Assembly: GCA_951804985.1 (NCBI GenBank)
Contig: OX638132.1
Coordinates: forward strand, 85,998,696 to 86,062,695
Length of the DNA: 64,000 bases
Reading direction: 5' to 3'
From: Dryomyza anilis
Taxonomy: Eukaryota; Arthropoda; Insecta; Diptera; Dryomyzidae
How positions within the stretch are numbered: position 1 is the first letter of the stretch; each line of letters opens with the position of its first letter. Positions 1-14,300 of this stretch are shown one piece after another. The notes under the pieces were generated by a model, which saw only the letters and a program-made list of their open reading frames with translations, was not told where the DNA came from and did not search any database. The translations under genes and the position numbers were made by a program.

Positions 1-249
1 AAATGTTATCTCGAGTAGGTTCCTGTTTTCCAAAAAATGTTAACGGCTTCAGAACCAATTCTTTGCAGTCCCTGTTCATATTTTTCAACTGGAAAGAATA
101 GATGAAGTAAATAAAAACATGATGACTTGTTTTTTTAGCACAAAATTTAACTGCAGCAGCTCGATTGCTGAGATTATGATTTTCTATATAGACATGTCTA
201 TATATATCTCTAAGTTACTGATCGGGTTATGAAATGGAAAACAATAAAT

Positions 250-1333
250 CGACGCCTCTTACGAAAACTATTATATTAAAATTGTCTTACGAAAAAGGGT
301 ATATATCACTTTCAAACGAATACGATTTCATTTTTACTTAAATGACGAATATTAAAATGTTCTCAAAATTTCACAGAAAATTAGTACAACAAACAGTTTT
401 CTTTGGAAAAGTATTATGTTTCAAATTTTTAGACGAAAATTGGAGTTTTTTTTTGAAATATATTTTTTTCAAAATCACATTGCGTTGCTTTTATGTTTTT
501 ATATATGTCATTTGTAAAATTTGTTTGAGAAAATTTAAAATAATTACGCTATAATGATATAAAATATGCATTACCATACACAATGTCGGTGACTCAGAAG
601 GTTATTGTGTTGGAATACAAGCCGAAATGTCGCTGGTTCAAACACCAGCAAATGCAAGATGAAAAAATAAATAGAAAATATTTCTATTCACCGCGATTCC
701 TCTTGGTAGATAACCTTCGAGAGTAAAAATATTAGCCACGACAAGTTATGATTCGGCGTTAAACTGTAGGTTCCGCTATTTGAGTACAAATATAACATGT
801 TTAAATGATGAGACTCTCAATCTAGGTTCTTCAGAACTGTATTGCTAAACTTGTATTATTATAATTATTATTAGGACCGTAGGACATGTCCATTTTTAGG
901 ATTTTCGAGGTCATTTGTTATTGTCTCCTAAGAAATCTATACTGTTACATTAAATTTAGGTTTAATTTCAGACTTGATTTAAGTTTCCAATGGTCTGTGG
1001 TCTTTATTAAACGATTACATATATTTATTACAATGCTGTAATATGTACAAATTTTATATGATGGCCTCAATCATAAATGCATTATTCATGTTCAATAAAA
1101 GATTCCAATCTTCGTGGTATAATTTGAATCCTTTTTATATTCGTAGATATAGAGATATACATGTGCATATTCCCGGAAATATCTAAAACATAATAGAGTT
1201 CCTGGCAAAACCACAAAACATATTATTTTTCTCATCAAAAACAATAACATTCTTTTATTTTAAACCTTAAAAAAATAACATATTTATTTTCGTAAGGAAA
1301 AAAAATATATAATATTTTTCGTAAGGGGCGTCG
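250..1333 (+). mobile_element. Non-autonomous DNA transposon, ATTT family, copy 1
   Basis: Ends are inverted repeats starting CGACGCC and containing CTTACGAAAA twice at each end. The flanking duplication is AAAT (246-249 and 1334-1337). No transposase is visible. About 584-882 is an internal, diverged tRNA-derived SINE in plus orientation. A second copy at 50655-51701 is in reverse orientation. The element lies in the intron upstream of the first DGKQ exon seen. Confidence 0.85.
584..882 (+). repeat. tRNA-derived SINE inside the ATTT element
   Basis: The head reads as a decayed tRNA: a GACTCAGAAGGTTA A-box-like block and a CTGGTTCAAACACC B-box-like block. The body matches the SINE at 15633-15947 on the opposite strand, and the tail is (ATT)n. 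Confidence 0.75.
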
Positions 1334-2230
1334 AAATGATCTGTTCCCTTTCATGATAACTGATCATTTATTGTTTACCCTTTTCATAACCCGGAAAGTA
1401 GCAAAATAACATGATATGGACATGACCATGTCTAATGGACGTCTGCACAAATGTATTTGAAGTTCCCTCTGCAAAATATGCACTAATGCACTCTTCAGTA
1501 TTGAGTATATTTTGCAATGTCTATCCAGCGACTTCACTTCACTGCAGTATTTGTTTGTATTTGGTGTCAAGTAGTGTCAACACATTTCTTTTAAGATATT
1601 TAATGTTTTGAAAAATATAACCAAATGACACTACTATCGCTGAAAATTCAACAAGTACAGTAAGTGCATGAGTAACGAGCGAGATTACGAATATTGAACA
1701 ACAACAACAAATCTGCCACGTTCGGCGTTCGACGGCAGTAATGTTGTTGTCAGTATTTATATGTTTATACAAATTACAACAAACATTATTTAAAAAAAAA
1801 ATTGTTAAAAAAAAATTTAAGACAAAAAACAACGCAAAGCAATATATCTACGAATAAAAATTGAACAAAATTATATCATGAAAAAAATGTTCGATTATAA
1901 AAAACTTAGTATATAATATTATATGATTTCCTTATACCTTTGAGTTTTTTCTATATTTCAATATTAATGAAAATTCCTTAGAATAAGAATGATAATAAAG
2001 TAAAATGCACTGTCTTCACTACAACTACGTCTTATTTTGTCTTGACACTACTTGTGCTTTGTTGTTGTGTTCAACACATTCAAATAAAGCATAGGGTCGA
2101 CGAAATAAAATAAATGTCTTGAAGTGAGTTTTAAATCCATTTGTGCAGATGTCTAATGTCTACCCTAATCGGGTAAATTTCTACTACGATATGATATTAA
2201 TAAAATTTTACATTTCTTTTTTTGTTACAG
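1334..2230. other. Intron, no gene seen
   Basis: The stretch is AT-rich intron of the kinase gene. I see no coding exon. 1690-1760 has CAA/GTT-rich trinucleotide runs. Confidence 0.5.
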
Positions 2231-2310
2231 TATGCAATTTCATTATTCACGAACGTTGTGTCCTCAGCGTGGTAACGCCTTGTTCCGGAATTGCACCATG
2301 TATTATAAAG
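2231..2310 (+). CDS. DGKQ: DGKQ exon: end of first C1 finger
   Basis: The acceptor is ttgttacag and the donor gtttgt. The first two bases complete a codon begun upstream of the window. The peptide shows the last half of a C1 finger, C-x4-H-x2-C-x7-C. The N-terminal His and first Cys pairs are missing, so at least one earlier exon exists. This is the most upstream coding exon I can find here. Confidence 0.85.
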
Positions 2311-5300
2311 GTTTGTTATTGCATAAACTATGAGCCGAAATATTTCACAACTCTATTTTGTATTTTCTAAAGAATCCTGTTGCACATTGTTGGTCCGAAC
2401 CAACGCATCATAAAAGAAAATTCTGCACCGTCTGCCGCAAGCGTTTGGATGAGACGCCAGCTGTTCATTGTTTAGGTACAAGCGATTCAACGTTTGCATT
2501 TTAATTCAATGGAAATTTAACATTTTGATTATTTTTACAGTTTGCGAATATTTCGCCCATATCGAGTGCCAAGATTTTGCTGTGCCCGATTGCACGGAAA
2601 ATGCAACATACGTGCCCGGCAAAGAGCTACTAAATGTTAAACATCAGGTGAGTCTATTGCAGAGACCCTTTGGGCATTACATATCATTAATGCAAAATTT
2701 GAATTGTACAGCATCACTGGCGAGAGGGCAATCTACCACCCACTTCAAAATGCGCCTATTGCAAGAAGACCTGTTGGTCGTCAGAATGTCTAACAGGTAT
2801 TTATTTTATATATATATATATCGTAGAATCGATGACTTATATCCTTAAGTTAAATCTGTGTCGTACTATTTGTCTAAATTTGAGGATCTAAAACAATGAA
2901 AGGTTAAAAATCCATATTAAATAAATGAAAAATTGCTAAATTAAATATAAATATTAAAATTTTAAACAAACTGAATGAATCTTTAGTTATTTTATATTCG
3001 TTTCTAAAACGACTTTATCCAGCAAAATGCTTTTCAGAAGTAGTTCTCAATGGCAAATGTACTAAAACAGGGTCTTAAATGTTAAATGTTATAAAAATAT
3101 TGAAATAAATACTACAACTGCTTCAAAAAATTAAAAAAAAAAACTTAGTATTAGCAAATACATGTTTTTGCAACATGTTTTAGTAAACGAATTTCTAATA
3201 CATTGTGTAGTAAAAACAAGGCAAACTAATAAAAAACATTTATAATATATTTAAAAATATAAAATATTTAGTGCTTCTTTTCAAACCATATACATATCGT
3301 TCATTTACTACAAGAGTGTAATAACTCAAAAAACTCGATTTTTGAGTTAATAATGCAGAATTATCTATTATATCATACTTCATCTACTGTAAAAAATTCG
3401 TATCGACATCTTGTATACTCACCGCATGAGAAGAGAATATGCCCTTACCTTATTTCATATGTTCCATACATTTTATATGCAAAGTGGGAATCAATTGATA
3501 ACTTTAAACGTGTTTTCTACAAATTCGATTTTTTTGCGTTATGACACTCTCGTAGTAAATGAGCGCTATTTTTACTACATAAGTTGTCTCAGTACGTATT
3601 GTTTTTCATTTTGCCTAAAAGATCCAGTAGGTTTTTGGGATTATTCCAAACAAAAATCATTAATAATAGAATAGGAAGCAGTACAGGTTCGATAGTGGCT
3701 TCCTTAGGACCAAAAGTTTTGCTGTGCTGGCTCCAAATCGAAACGATCGAAAACGTCCAATTTTAAAGACCCAAATAAGTTCAATAATTTGAAGAAATTA
3801 TATGCCGAAATGAAATTTAGTTTAAACTAAAAATATTACTGAAAAACTGAAACTGTCCCCAAATTAATTCATATTTTGTGGTGCCGAAAAAAGAACGCAT
3901 ATAAATTGTCTATGTTTTTTTTTATCTTTTTCATAGGTTATCGCTGCGAATGGTGCGGAATGACAACACATGGTGGCTGTCGCATGTACCTGTCAACCGA
4001 ATGTAATTTTGGTATCTTGCAACCTATTTACTTACCTCCACATTCTGTTTCAATACCGCGTACTGAGGTGCCAATCGAAGCTATAATCGGCGTACAAGTC
4101 AAGTCAAAAACTGCGCTAGTACGAGATTATTCGTGTCGTAAGTACCAAATCATATTTTGTTCGATAATCGATAATACAGATTACTTGAATGTTTTCAAAT
4201 AATCCAACATCCAGACTATTAAAATACTTAACTACATTTGAACAAAATCTTTAGATCTTGAAGCGTATTTTTTTTAATAAAACGAATTTTGTAACCATAA
4301 CTCTTAAATAAAACAGAAATTAAAAACTTTTTTAAAACTTCACACACAAACACTCAAACATCGCTCAATGTTGTTGCTGTTGTATCATATAATAATAAAT
4401 TACACAAGTCATCAAAGAACCTAGTCCATTATTCATTAAGTATTGAGGAACCATGTTGTTGCTTTGTACATCAATCATTACCACATTGTTCATAAATTGT
4501 TCATTTGATGTATTCACTTTTGAATGTTAATTGGATGTTGTTTCAACAAGCTAAATATACAACAAAAAAAAAAAAATTACAAAAATCACACATTTACACA
4601 ATACAACATTTTCCAAAATGTCATCCGCACATTATCAATCATGATGCAAACTACCATCATCGCCCATATATAAATAATCATTATTGCTCTCTTATCGCAG
4701 TCATTCCCACGCAGACAGTTCATTAAATTTACACTATTACATTTTTATTTATAACTATTTTAAGTACTTCTTTTAATTATTTAATGTGTTTTTTTTATTA
4801 GTTTTAGTTTTTTGCTTTGACTTCTAATTATTTCGGACCCTTAAATTGTAATACCAAAACTGCAATACGACGAATGAAAAATCTATACTAGCATTCAAAA
4901 CAAGAATTTATAATGAATGAAAATATTAAATAATAAAATTAGACTTCACTACCTCGCTTTTAAATCATAATATTTCAGAAATTAAATCAAATTTCAACAA
5001 AATAATATTTCTAGAGGAAATTACGTCACTTTGACGTCATATCGATGTTATACTTTCGTGACAACATCGACGAATAATTATTATATTTTAACTTTCTGTC
5101 AATCAAGGAATTCTGATTCCCTTTTTTATTCGTATGTTTTAAGAAAATCAAAGCATCTAATTATGTCGAACCCTAAATTGTAATACCAAAACTGCAATTC
5201 GGTAAATTTAAAAACTAGAATAGTATTTAAAACATGAATTTATAATGAATTAAAAAATTAAATGTTAAAATTAGCTTTTAAAAGTTACTATTTTTGAAAT

Positions 5301-8300
5301 TAAATCCAATTTCAACAAAATAATACAATGTCTAAAGAAAATTACGTCATTTTGACGTCATATCGACGCTGTGTTGACTTCATCGACAGATACAAGTTAA
5401 ATTTCTGCAATCAAGGAATTCTCATTCCGTTTTTATCGGATGTTTTCAGGAAATCATAGCATCTATTTATGCAGATCCCTTATATTGTAATAACAAAACT
5501 CTAATTCGGTAAATTTAAAAACTGGAATAGTAATTAAAACATGAATTTATAGTGAATGAGAATATTAAATAATAAAATTAGACTTCACTAACTCGCTTTT
5601 AAAAGTTTATAATTTTGAAATGAAATCAAATTTCAACAAAATAACATTTCTAGAGGAAAGTACGTCACTTTGACGTATTATCGACGTTGTGATTTCGTGT
5701 CTGCATCGACGGATACAAGTTAACTTTCTGTCAATCAAGGAATTCTGATTCCGTTTTTATCGTATGTTTTAGGGAAAAACCAAAAATAAGTAAACACAAA
5801 TGTATATAATACAAAAAAAAAAAATATAATAATAATTAAATTAAAATGAGCATTTTTAATAAATAGTCAGTCAAGCAAGTGTAATTATTGTATTTTTATA
5901 TTTCACTTATTATATTTTAATTATTTAAAAGAACTACTTTTCTTTGGTATTATTTATTTGTAATTATTTCTTTATTAAGTTTACTCCATTTATGTTTTTA
6001 TTTATAATTTAAATTTTTATTTTTTTTTACGATAAACTCGATAAACCACATATAATTTAGCTGATTTAAGAGCAATCGAGTGCTATGACCAGACTATTGC
6101 CGATCCGTGTGGCCATGACCTCACTTTGCGAGAAATTCTGCTGATCGAAAGACAGCGACGTGCTAGAGTCAAACATAATTTTTTGTACTCATCGGCGCCC
6201 TCATCTAATGCATCTATTTCACCAACTCCTCCTCCTCCTCCACATACTCCGCATGCAGTAGAAGCCATCGAGAGCACATCGAGCACCCTGCAGGCCATCG
6301 TAGCGGCTGACTCAGTGGAACCGATGCCGACGCCAGAGTTGGTCGAACATCCGCTACACCAGGCAACACCTACGACAATTGAGGACGATAGACTTTTGTG
6401 CGTCAACACGATGACGACGACGATGACGCACAAGCACCGAAAGCATCTGCAGAAATCGCCGTCGGCCTCGTCGTCGCTGCATTTATTCTATGCGAACATA
6501 TTTCGCCGGATCCAGGACAAACGGCAGCATAGCGGACGCAAACATCTCTCCTCGAACACAGACGACGACGAGGAAGATGTCGGTGTATGTGATATTAGCG
6601 GCGGTGACGTCAGCGATGACTACGATCACTGCGACATCGAACTGCGCAGCGTTGGCAAACAAGGCTACGGAAGCCGTAGATGTGGCGGTGGTGTCGGCGG
6701 CGGCATTAGCGATGTCGACTATCATGGCGATGCCGAACCGGAGGCCGATACGGTGCCGCACGAGAGTTTCTATGAAACTTCGGACACCGGCGGCGACCTC
6801 ACCACCACCGACGACATTGATATTGATTCGAGCACCAATTTGTTTAGTAATCTTAGCTGTAACAGTAGTAATAGTAACACTTCCATTGATAAGCGAAAAA
6901 ATGCTCACAACCTGCAGCTGATAACGGTGACGAAGCGGCGACCGGTGGCCGCTTACGCCATGCCAAAGTGCGGCGGAATACTCTGTCCACCATCGCAGCC
7001 CTCGAAGGCGGGTTCACTGAGTTCGCCCAATTCTAGCGATTGTTCATCGGCGTCACCTGTGCCACCGCCGCAACTTTCGACGCTTATAGCGGCGCCACAA
7101 CGATTGCCGCTGTCGCCTGTCGCGCGCAGCAAGTCGTTTCAGGAACCCGGTGTACGGACGCCTGACCAACACGTGTCGCCGGCCAAGAATCGTTCCAAGA
7201 AATACACGAGGTTTTTCACACGAAGACGCTCAAAGCGCTCGAACTCGGACGCGACGGCGAACTCCGCGAAAAGCGGCAACAACAATTGCAAGAGTGACTA
7301 TAGTCTCGATACGATGTCGCAAAATATCGAGATTACTATACAGGATGAGGATGGCAACTATCAGCCGTACGATGACAATTATTATGCGTTGAGTTGTAAA
7401 AGCGTCGAGCGTCGGCGGCGACGACGTGGTCAACATCTAACTGACGAGGACGACGATGACGACAACGATGACAATGTTGATGATGAGGAAGAAGAAGAAG
7501 ACGACGACTTGAACAACACCGATTATCGTCAGTATCTGGACAATCGGCCGCATCCGCGTAGTTCGGGCGGCTTGAGCGATGACATGGCCGGCGACATTAG
7601 TGATGGCGGCAGCAGCCAGAGTCGCTCACGTCGTCTGGCCAATAATGAGCACGTCTTCGGCCGCCTCATGAAGCGCATGCGCCGTCTTTCGCTGGGCTGG
7701 CGCAACAAACCACGTTATCATAAACGCAGAGGTGAATTACCGGCCATGTCCAACAATTTCCCCCAAAAACCATTTTTTGTTTACTTGCTTTGATAATGCA
7801 TTGTTTTGAGATTTCTTTTCAAAATTATTTTACGTTCAGTACTAATTTATTGTAATTCGAAAAAATTCCATTCTAACACATTATTGGTTTTCATTTTTAC
7901 AGTATTTAAATTGTATTTAGTTTCGGCTGAATTTTGTTTTATATTATTTTATAGTGGTGCGAGAGGCTTTATTTAAAATAAATTATTATTTTTTCAATAT
8001 AATATTGGTTTGCCAATTCTATTTTCTCGTTTCTATTTTTTTATACAAAATAACAAAAAAAAATTAACGACATTCGCACATTTTCTCATCATTCATACAA
8101 TCACATATACTAAACGCATGTCAAAATGATTTATTAAAAATTAAACCCGCTTATATATTATTTACCATTTACATATTCACCAATTAGTTTATTTTAAATT
8201 TTTAATAAGAAAATAGCTAAACACGTACATAATTTTAATCATTAGAAGATTTCTCTAAATTATGACGCTTTATATTCAAAGTTCTATCGTTTTAAATAAT

Positions 8301-11300
8301 TATGTTGCTATTCAAAACATTTTGAAAAAGGAAAAAGTATCTAAAATGTATCTTCTCTATTTTTAAAAATCTTTCAGAACTTCAGAATAAGTATTTTCTT
8401 AAATATCTCGAACAGGCTTGAAAATTGGGTCTCAATCAGAGTGCCGAGTTTCGAGAACAACGCTTGATAAGTAACAATCTCCTAGTGGGGTCTTGCAAAT
8501 AGAGTTGATTTTAAAGCAAGAAAGACCCAGTGTTGTGTTATCTTACAAAAGAATGGATTCGCCCCACGCTCCCCTCAGTATGGGTGCTGTGGATATTGCG
8601 CAGTCAATTGCTCTTGACGTTCTATCAATTCAATGTGACCTCCGATGGAATGATCACATATATCATGTTTCGAAAAAGCGGCCAAGTGTCTTGGTTTTTT
8701 AAAACAGTTTAAGACATACTTCACTCCTGCTGACTTACGCACAGTCTCCACTACATATATAAGGCCTAAAATGGAATACAACTCGCACATTTTGGCAGGG
8801 GACTCAAAATCCTATTTGGAGTTCCTGGACCGAATACAACAACGTGCGATATATTTAATAAGGGATGAAAATATGTTATCATCTATTGGTTCTCTTGAGC
8901 ACTGAAGAACCGTCGGGTCCGTAAGCCTGTTTTATAGGTATTACAATGGAAATTGTTCGAGGGAAATATAGCCTGATTCCACCAGGTCGTGTTTTCTCTC
9001 GTTCTACTCGGGCATCGAACCAAGCCACACGGTTCACAACAGAACCACGCATTACAGAGAAAATTCTTTCTTCAATCGCACGATACGTTTGTGGAACAAT
9101 CACCCTGCGTCTGTTTTTACCGACATTTTTAATATTGGCAAATTCAAAACAATCGTTCGCCCACACGACTCCATTTACCCTCCCTCCTTTAACCTATAAT
9201 CCTTTCTCGATCAACACTGTGCATTGAATGGATAGAGGGCATGCAATGCACGTTGGCTAATTATTGTGTTCGGTTAAGATAAGAGATTAATATGGTGATA
9301 ATTATAGATCAGATTTAAATTTTCGAGTCAAAAAAGGAAATAAAAAATTTGACCTTAAATATAAAAAAAAAATGTTGCGTATTAAATTACACATTACCTT
9401 CTCACCAGAGAGTATATATTTGATATATTCCGTACAGGTGCACTCAGGTAAAAACATTGTAAAATCAAGCAAAAACAACCTTAAATCAAGCAAAAGCCGT
9501 CATGAAAGTCGAGTAAGGTTGATATTTTTTAATTCACCAACGAACAACGTTGATTTAAGATTGAAATGAGAACGCGTTGCATTTTTATTTTTTTTTAAAG
9601 TTGATATAATCTTAAATCAAAGTTGGTGCAATCTTGATATTAGATTGCTGCAACTTAAAATTGGAAATGAATTTTTAATTTAAAGTTGTAATTTTTGATT
9701 CGATGTATTTTAACCTAGCATTAAAATTTTGCATTGTTAAAACATGGTTGTATGATCAAAAGTTGAAAATTTTAAAAACAACTATGACTGTGCTTGATTT
9801 TAAAATGTGTTTTTCCTCTGAGTGTGGTTTCGCTGCCACTTTTTTCAAATACATTCAAACATTGGTTATGTGGAAATTGAAACAGAAATGTTGTCAACAG
9901 ACACATTTTCAAATCAATATTCTGATGTTTTCTGCCACATTTTTGGCCAGAAACATAATTAAAATTTATTAGGCGTTGGATTGCAATATATCTTGGTATG
10001 TTGGTTGCAAGTTATCCACGGACTGATCCAGTTTTGTGCACTGTTTTCCTCTGTTAACTTCAATCTGTAAAATTCCACTTCCACATAACCAATGTTTTCG
10101 GCAACGACGCCAGCAAACTAGGAAGGAATCTCTATTAAAAATGTAAACTCTCTGTTCTCACTATATAGTGAGATGAATTCCTGTCTGTCATGTCTCGGAG
10201 CTCTTCGATGACTCAAATTTCGTATAATTTCTCCATCTTGATCTCGTAATAATATCGTATTTCCATCAGTTTAGCTAAACTAGGGATTTCTATCGAAAAA
10301 TCAGAGATAAGTAAATACGTAAAAATAGATTTATTAATAGTAAAACGAAGATAATTCAAAAAAGATCGAACATTTTAGGTACTTTTTAATACCCAATGTC
10401 TCAAAGCTTTCTCGAACTTCGATATCAAAGTTCGATTTTTAAAATTTTTGTAAATTCAAATTTAAGAACAAGATAGGATATTTAAACATTTATCACATCG
10501 ATATTGCATTATTCGAACTTTATTTTTTCTTCAAAATCGTTCCGAATTTCTCGTACCGAGAAAACTCCGATAGAACACATCGATATCTACCTACCATGTA
10601 GGTCCAATTTTTCCTATTTCAAACAATTTCTCGTACCGAAAAAACTCCCATAGAAGTCATCGATAACTACCTTCCAAGTAGATCCAATTTCAGGCATGAT
10701 ATCGTTGCGAGAACGGTTCCGATATCGCGTGATTTCTCCATCTTCTCGCATTGATCTCGTAACGATATCGAAACGAATGGCATACTGGGATAGGCATACA
10801 AGAAATCTAATAAATTGGTCTATTTATTTAAGGTTTTCTCAAATCGTGATTACAGGCAGACGAACATCGCTTATGGAATAAATTTAAACAATAGAGTGCA
10901 TTTTTCGTTGATACGTGTAACGGCTTAATTTCGCAATAATAATGTTTTGTTTTGCATGTTTTGTATATAAGTAATTTTCTTGATTTTTAAAATAAAAGTA
11001 CATTTGTATATATAATCATCATCATTTTCATATAGCGTAACATTAACACATTAACACAATAAACATATCGTAGGTTTTCTAACCAACTTTCAGATTCTAA
11101 TTGAATAATACTAACAGCTCGTTGAAAAGAATAAAAAAAACTTTGCGTCAATTGAATAAACTTGAATGAAAACCACCACCCACCTACCACATGTTATTGA
11201 CAAACGTATTAATATCTACGATTTCTTGTACTGTCCCATTAGCCCGTAGCATATCCGAGGAGTTTAGCAGCGGCGATACACCACGCTTTAAAGATGAGGA

Positions 11301-14300
11301 GTCGTGTAGCAAAACCGAATCAATACCTGGTGGAAGCGGTGCAGGCTGCAGCAGTGGCGGTTCGTCACATTATCGTCCCGAGTCATCAGGACATAAATCG
11401 GAGAAATCCGACAAGGACAAAGAGAAGAAAGAAAAGGAAAGAGAGGAAAAAGATATTGGTAAGTAAGACATATGTGGGACAGAGGCAACCCAATTACAAC
11501 GTTGCCTCAATATTGCAGAAATGATTAAGGTCTTCGATGGCAACAACTCCCTGAGGCGGCAACTGTATCGCGTGATCATTGTGCCCAGAACCTATACGCT
11601 GGAGCAGTTGCTAACAGCTGCATTGCGAGCATTTCATATAACACGTGATCCCAGTGTATGTTAACGAACAGACAAATTTGCTCTTTTTATATAGCTTTTA
11701 TTATTCGCATTTCCATATATTAGGCATTTTATTTAACCGATCTGTACGCTGCAGTCGGCATGGAAGATTCGGCTTTGCTGGACCCAACTCCGGTACTCAA
11801 TTTGACGCATATAGAGGGCAAACGACCTGCTATATACCTCAGGTTTCAAGACAAGGACAAGGGTTTTGTACGTGTCTATCCCGGCAAGTTGCAGTGCTCA
11901 ATGGATGATCCTTATGTCAGTGTTCCTGTTGATAATACAACCGTAATTAAGGATTTGATACGCGATGCACTAGATAAATTCGGACTTCCCGATAATCAAA
12001 TACAAGATTACAGGTGGGGGTCTCAATCATTGTGAGCTCTGCTAGATTGTTAAAGTTAAACTCTTTTGAAACACAGATGTTCCGAGGTGCTTTTGGATCG
12101 TGGCGTTACTGAACGCATTCTCTCGTGGAACGAACGTCCATGGGATATCATGAAACAGCTAGGCAAGGACTCAATACGTCAAATGGAACTAATGCGCTTC
12201 TACATGCAACACAAACAGGATCCACATGGACCAAATATTGCGCTGTTCGTCGGAAATTTGCCGCCGGGTCTTTCACAGCGCAACTACGAGCAAATTCTCA
12301 ATAAATATGTGACCGATGAGAATAAGTTCATCAGCATTGGTCCCATTTACTATGAATATGGTTCGGTTGTGTTGACCTTTGAAGATGCTCAGAAAGCGGT
12401 AGGTTAAATTTTAAGCGAGCATGGGCGAACTGTTATCAATTTTCTTTCTATTTCTTCCATTCATGTTTTGTAGGTTCGTGCTTTTTATAATCTGCGTGAA
12501 ACCATAATCGAAGATAAGAAACTACTCGTGATGTTGTTGCCAAACATCGAACCAAGCATGGTACCGTCAGACGTCAGGCCTTTGCTAGTTTTTGTCAATG
12601 TGAAATCGGGTGGTTGTCAGGGTCTGGAATTGATTTCGAGCTTTAGAAAACTGCTGAATCCGTATCAGGTCTTCGATCTGGATAATGGAGGACCATTGCC
12701 AGGGTATTGTTTAAACTTTGACTGTCGAGGTGTTTAATATGAGGTTTCAATTTTCAAGAATTAAGGGAATTCAGCGGTCTCTAAAGCGAATTCTGATTTA
12801 TATATCGAAGATTTAGACACATTTTTCGGAATCTGTTTTGTCGTTTTGTTTAAATTGAAACCTCAAAAACGCATGAGTTGGGTCTAATTAATTTAATAAT
12901 AATAAATAATTTATAGATTATATGTATTTCGTCAAATTACCAACTATAAAATATTGGTGTGCGGTGGTGATGGCACAATTGGTTGGGTTCTGCAATGTCT
13001 CGATAATGTTGGACAAGATTCGGAATGTTCAAGTCCACCATGCGCCATAGTGCCATTGGGAACTGGTAAGTGTTTCTTTGATATGCAAATTGGGGATGCT
13101 TAGGAAAGTAGCGAACGAAATTCACTCTCATCATCACTCTCAAAGGCAATGATTTGGCACGCGTGTTGTGCTGGGGTTCGGGCTATACTGGCGGCGAAGA
13201 TCCACTAAATTTGCTGCGTGATGTAATTGAAGCGGAGGAGATTCGACTCGATCGTTGGACAGTGGTATTTCATCCGGAAGACAAACCGGAAGAGCCTGCG
13301 CTCAAGCCGCCCTCAAATACTACTGGTAAGAAGAAGAAGGCTCACCAAGCACATCTATCGCAACAAACAAATCAGCATCATCAATTACCGGCCATTACAT
13401 CGAGTGATATATCAGGTCATTTGATGCTCAAAATTTAATTCTTTTCGTCTTTCGTTTTATTTTATGTTTTTATTATTTTGATTTTCTGTTTTTTAACTGT
13501 ACCTAAGTTTATATTTTGTGGTTCTGCGTAATTAATTACGTATATAATAATCCATAATAAATAATCTGTACATATAATCTTACAAATGTACATTAAGTGC
13601 TTTAACTAAAATCTTAAAGTAATTTGAAACTGTTGGTAAATAATTGTATTTCATTAAACAAAATATAAAAAATAAGCTATATCATGCATAATACTCCGAT
13701 GGATTTTTATATTCGAAATAATGGATTAAAATTACTGTAATTTCTGCAAAATTCTAGTGAGAAATTTGTGTAAAAAATCTATCAGCCAGTAGGTGTTAAA
13801 AATACCAACAGTTTCAAAATATTACTAACTCGAATACAAATTAAACAGTTAACAAAAAAACTGGAAATTTTTAAATAAATATGTAAATGATGTGTAATTG
13901 GTATATGATAATGCTGCAAGTTTAAATGTGAAAAAATGTGTTTGGGCTCTAAGCCACAAGCTGCATGCGATAAGTGTCTTAAATGTAACTACTATATTAT
14001 TTATGTTTTAATTTATACAATTATTATACCTACTTCTAAATGTGATCATTTCAGTTGAGTTGTAATTGTTGTGATAAATGTGTCAGATGTATTTTTATTA
14101 ACATAAAGGTAAAATTCTAAAATATATTTGTACATATTGCATAAGAAGATATAAAGGGACATTAGAAATAATCCACAATAATGGTCTAGAATTATAGAAA
14201 ATCTAATTAAAGTATAACATATATATACATTGAGTTATGGTGGCGTCTTTCAAAATAAATAAATCTGAGAACAATTGAAATTTCAGCCTGGCAACGCCAT

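Noticed and set aside
342..554. Open frame of 70 codons
   Set aside because: It lies inside the ATTT transposon, has AT-driven composition and does not match the second copy as a protein.
6083..6908. Minus-strand open frames opposite the large kinase exon
   Set aside because: They are shadows of the GC-rich coding exon; the plus frame continues in phase with its neighbours.
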